36,125 bases of DNA from Chromobacterium haemolyticum (GTDB lineage Bacteria; Pseudomonadota; Gammaproteobacteria; Burkholderiales; Chromobacteriaceae): positions 1 to 36,125 of the forward strand of contig NZ_MUKU01000048.1 in NCBI RefSeq assembly GCF_002081825.1. Reading direction: 5' to 3'. The position numbers and the translations under genes were made by a program. Below the pieces are notes generated by a model. That model did no database searches and was not told the origin of the DNA. It worked only from the letters and a program-made list of their open reading frames with translations. This document shows, piece by piece, positions 34,902-36,125 of this stretch; position 1 is the first letter of the stretch, and the number at the start of each line of letters is the position of its first letter.

Positions 34902-35222
34902 AGTTGTGCACGATCTTTTGCCAGCCTTTTGGGCATAGCCCCCAAACCCCGAAGAAAACCACGTATCCGACGCGCCCCTACTCCCTTCAAGCCTGCCGAC
35001 GGGTGGCAGGCCCGAGGTCTTAAGCGGCTGCTTGTTCGAGCAGCGCGACGGTAGCGCGCTGCGAGTTCAGCCGCGCCTCGGGACTGACGGGAACCGGCGG
35101 GAAGCCGTAGGCCAGGCTTGCAGGGCGGCCTTTGGGGTGAAGGGGAATTTGGCCGAGCAAATTCCCCTTCCTGCCCGCCGGGCGGAACCGGCCCTAAATC
35201 ATCATCCGCGCAGCGGATTCAA
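34902..35222 (-). mobile_element. Third copy of the structured MITE core, reverse orientation, truncated
   Basis: Read on the minus strand, positions 35222 to 34963 match the core of the copies at 22361 and 33587. The 3' part continues to CAAAAGATCGTGCACAAC near 34902, a decayed inverted repeat. The other end stops at about 35222 with no inverted repeat; different sequence follows. The long hairpin (35139-35170) is a perfect 13-bp stem with changed bases. Short open frames inside are not conserved in frame among the three copies. Confidence 0.8.
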
Positions 35223-35225
35223 GCC

Positions 35226-35518
35226 CACGCTAGCTTGACCCTGTCACCCCACTCGGTAACAATCGCCGGGTGCTGTCACTAACGGCACCGGGATTGGCGT
35301 CCCGTTCGAAACAGGGGGATGAAGGCGCGTCTGCGCCTTTATCCGTACCCGCTCTACGTCTGTACTTCATGCATGGCTGGCGGGTGCGTGGTGGGAGAGC
35401 GCCTAGCGCTCACCGATTCCTTGTTTCTCGGTACGCCAATCCTGTCTCGCGCCTGCCTATACCTACCCAGCGACTCACAGGCAGGTGGTTTATCTTGTGT
35501 CACCGCAGGAGAAACACC
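35226..35518 (+). other. Long leader of the accessory gene, unknown content
   Basis: About 290 bp between the truncated repeat and the next gene. It contains short inverted repeats (AAGGCGCGTCTGCGCCTT at 35325-35342 and GAGCGCCTAGCGCTC at about 35397-35411) and an open frame in the same phase as the downstream gene, translating to LRLYFMHGWRVRGGRAP. Regions like this precede genes in some prophages and phage satellites (Ash/Icd-like leaders), but I cannot confirm that family. Confidence 0.35.
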
Positions 35519-35959
35519 ATGTCGAAAACCTTTCCCACTCGCCGCCGCTATCGTCAAGCCTCGATGGAAGCACGCGAAGCCCTGCTCCCCTTCGTGTCCC
35601 GACGCCCAGGCCGGCCCCAAGCCGACTACTGGCACATGCCGGACGCCCACCCGGACTACGCCGCCGACTGCGCCTACGGCCGCGAATGCGGCGCTCACTT
35701 CGTCCAATGGCTGAAGGACAACCCCGGCTATTGCGGCCAAAGCCTGCTGGCGCGCATCACCCGCGACATCGACTTCCGCAAGCCGGAACAGCGTGGCTAC
35801 CGAGTGGGCTTCTTCAACTATCTGGAAGCCATGCTCACACTGGCCGCGCGCAAGGTGGACGTGTTCGAGCATGTTGACGAACTGCACCGCCAGCAACAGG
35901 CGCAGATCAAACGCAAGAATATGGAAAACCGCTCAGTGCGGAAGATAGAGAAGAAGTAA
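35519..35959 (+). CDS. Small accessory protein of unknown function
   Basis: The protein has 146 residues. The start at 35519 has AGGAG 7 bp upstream. It is basic and soluble. Residues about 35-115 look folded: DYWHMPDAHPDYAADCAYGR, HFVQWLKDNPGYCGQSLLAR and YRVGFFNYLEAMLTLAARKV. The C-terminal 25 residues are very rich in Lys, Arg and Gln and may bind nucleic acid. I do not recognise the family. It lies between a truncated repeat and an IS3-family element, in DNA that looks mobile, and is followed by a small hairpin. Confidence 0.65.
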   Translation: MSKTFPTRRRYRQASMEAREALLPFVSRRPGRPQADYWHMPDAHPDYAADCAYGRECGAHFVQWLKDNPGYCGQSLLARITRDIDFRKPEQRGYRVGFFNYLEAMLTLAARKVDVFEHVDELHRQQQAQIKRKNMENRSVRKIEKK

Positions 35960-35971
35960 GGAAGAACGAAC

Positions 35972-35987
35972 CCCGGCTTAGGCCGGG
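35972..35987 (+). terminator. Small hairpin after the accessory gene
   Basis: CCCGGC and GCCGGG pair around TTAG, 12 bp after the stop codon. TGATCTTCCCC follows, with no strong T-run. Confidence 0.5.
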
Positions 35988-35998
35988 TGATCTTCCCC

Positions 35999-36125
35999 TG
36001 ATCTGCTCCCCTTAGGCCTTACCAATCAAAAGTAGAGAGAAGTCCGTCACTGAAGGAGAATGACGGACATGAAGAAGAGCAGATTCACCGAAGAACAGAT
36101 CATTGGCTTTCTCAAGCAGGCCGAA
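35999..36125 (+). mobile_element. IS3-family insertion sequence, left end (cut by the window edge)
   Basis: A TGATCTGCTCCCC start with the 5'-TG typical of IS3 ends lies about 70 bp before an OrfA-type start codon. The exact boundary is uncertain because a similar TGATCTTCCCC occurs at 35988. The rest of the element is outside the window. Confidence 0.6.
36069..36125 (+). CDS. IS3-family transposase OrfA, first 19 residues (partial)
   Basis: MKKSRFTEEQIIGFLKQAE is the characteristic start of OrfA proteins of the IS3 family, the beginning of the DNA-binding helix-turn-helix domain. GAAGGAGAA upstream is the ribosome-binding site. The frame is open to the window edge. Intactness cannot be judged. 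Confidence 0.88.
   Translation, partial: MKKSRFTEEQIIGFLKQAE

Noticed and set aside
34784-34990. N-terminal extension of the M24 peptidase frame
   Set aside because: The first residues are read from the repeat and the rest from intergenic DNA. The family begins at the ATG at 34783.
1-36125. CRISPR arrays, tRNA or rRNA genes
   Set aside because: No regularly spaced direct repeats, no tRNA cloverleaf signature and no rRNA sequence was recognised anywhere in the window.

Overview
The window is GC-rich chromosomal DNA of a facultatively anaerobic betaproteobacterium. The gene set fits the Chromobacterium group of Neisseriales: PAS chemoreceptors, NnrS, a B12-dependent ribonucleotide reductase, a pta-ackA-pflA fermentation block and a secreted sphingomyelinase. 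The genus is inferred from gene content, not from a marker gene. Both ends are cut inside insertion sequences: an IS4-group element on the left and an IS3-family element on the right.

Layout. 1-315: end of an IS4-type element. 368-7097: a YfcG-like glutathione transferase, then a signalling block made of a soluble two-PAS chemoreceptor (BdlA-like), NnrS, a receiver-EAL phosphodiesterase and an Aer-like receptor. 7578-8853: an M-box magnesium riboswitch ahead of a short MgtE transporter. 9121-16467: a secreted protein of unknown function, NrdJ, and a large DUF748/AsmA-like envelope protein. 16871-22308: a gamma-glutamylputrescine-synthetase-type enzyme, a transglutaminase-like protein, a small exported protein, a methyltransferase and a sphingomyelinase-type phosphodiesterase. 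22867-24619: a small membrane protein and a possible secreted effector. 24694-28971: pta, ackA and pflA on the minus strand. 29391-33586: a GntR regulator divergent from a trans-3-hydroxy-L-proline pathway (Pyr2C reductase, Cys/Thr-type dehydratase, periplasmic binding protein). 34109-36125: an M24 peptidase, a truncated repeat, an accessory gene with a long leader, and the start of an IS3-family element.

Shared control. FNR-type boxes with well-placed -10 sequences precede nnrS, nrdJ and pflA. This points to a common response to low oxygen. The nrdJ promoter also carries a NrdR-like box over its -10.

Most unusual content. The window holds a family of small inverted-repeat elements (MITEs) whose ends resemble GAACCTGTTTACGATCT and which are flanked by TNA duplications. 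One copy is nested inside another, and removing it restores exactly the 143-bp length of an intact copy elsewhere. Several copies begin at, or just after, a stop codon and separate the gene from its terminator. The longer type (about 365-370 bp) carries a core present three times in the window. Its stems are kept by compensatory base changes, which suggests a structured RNA that I do not recognise.
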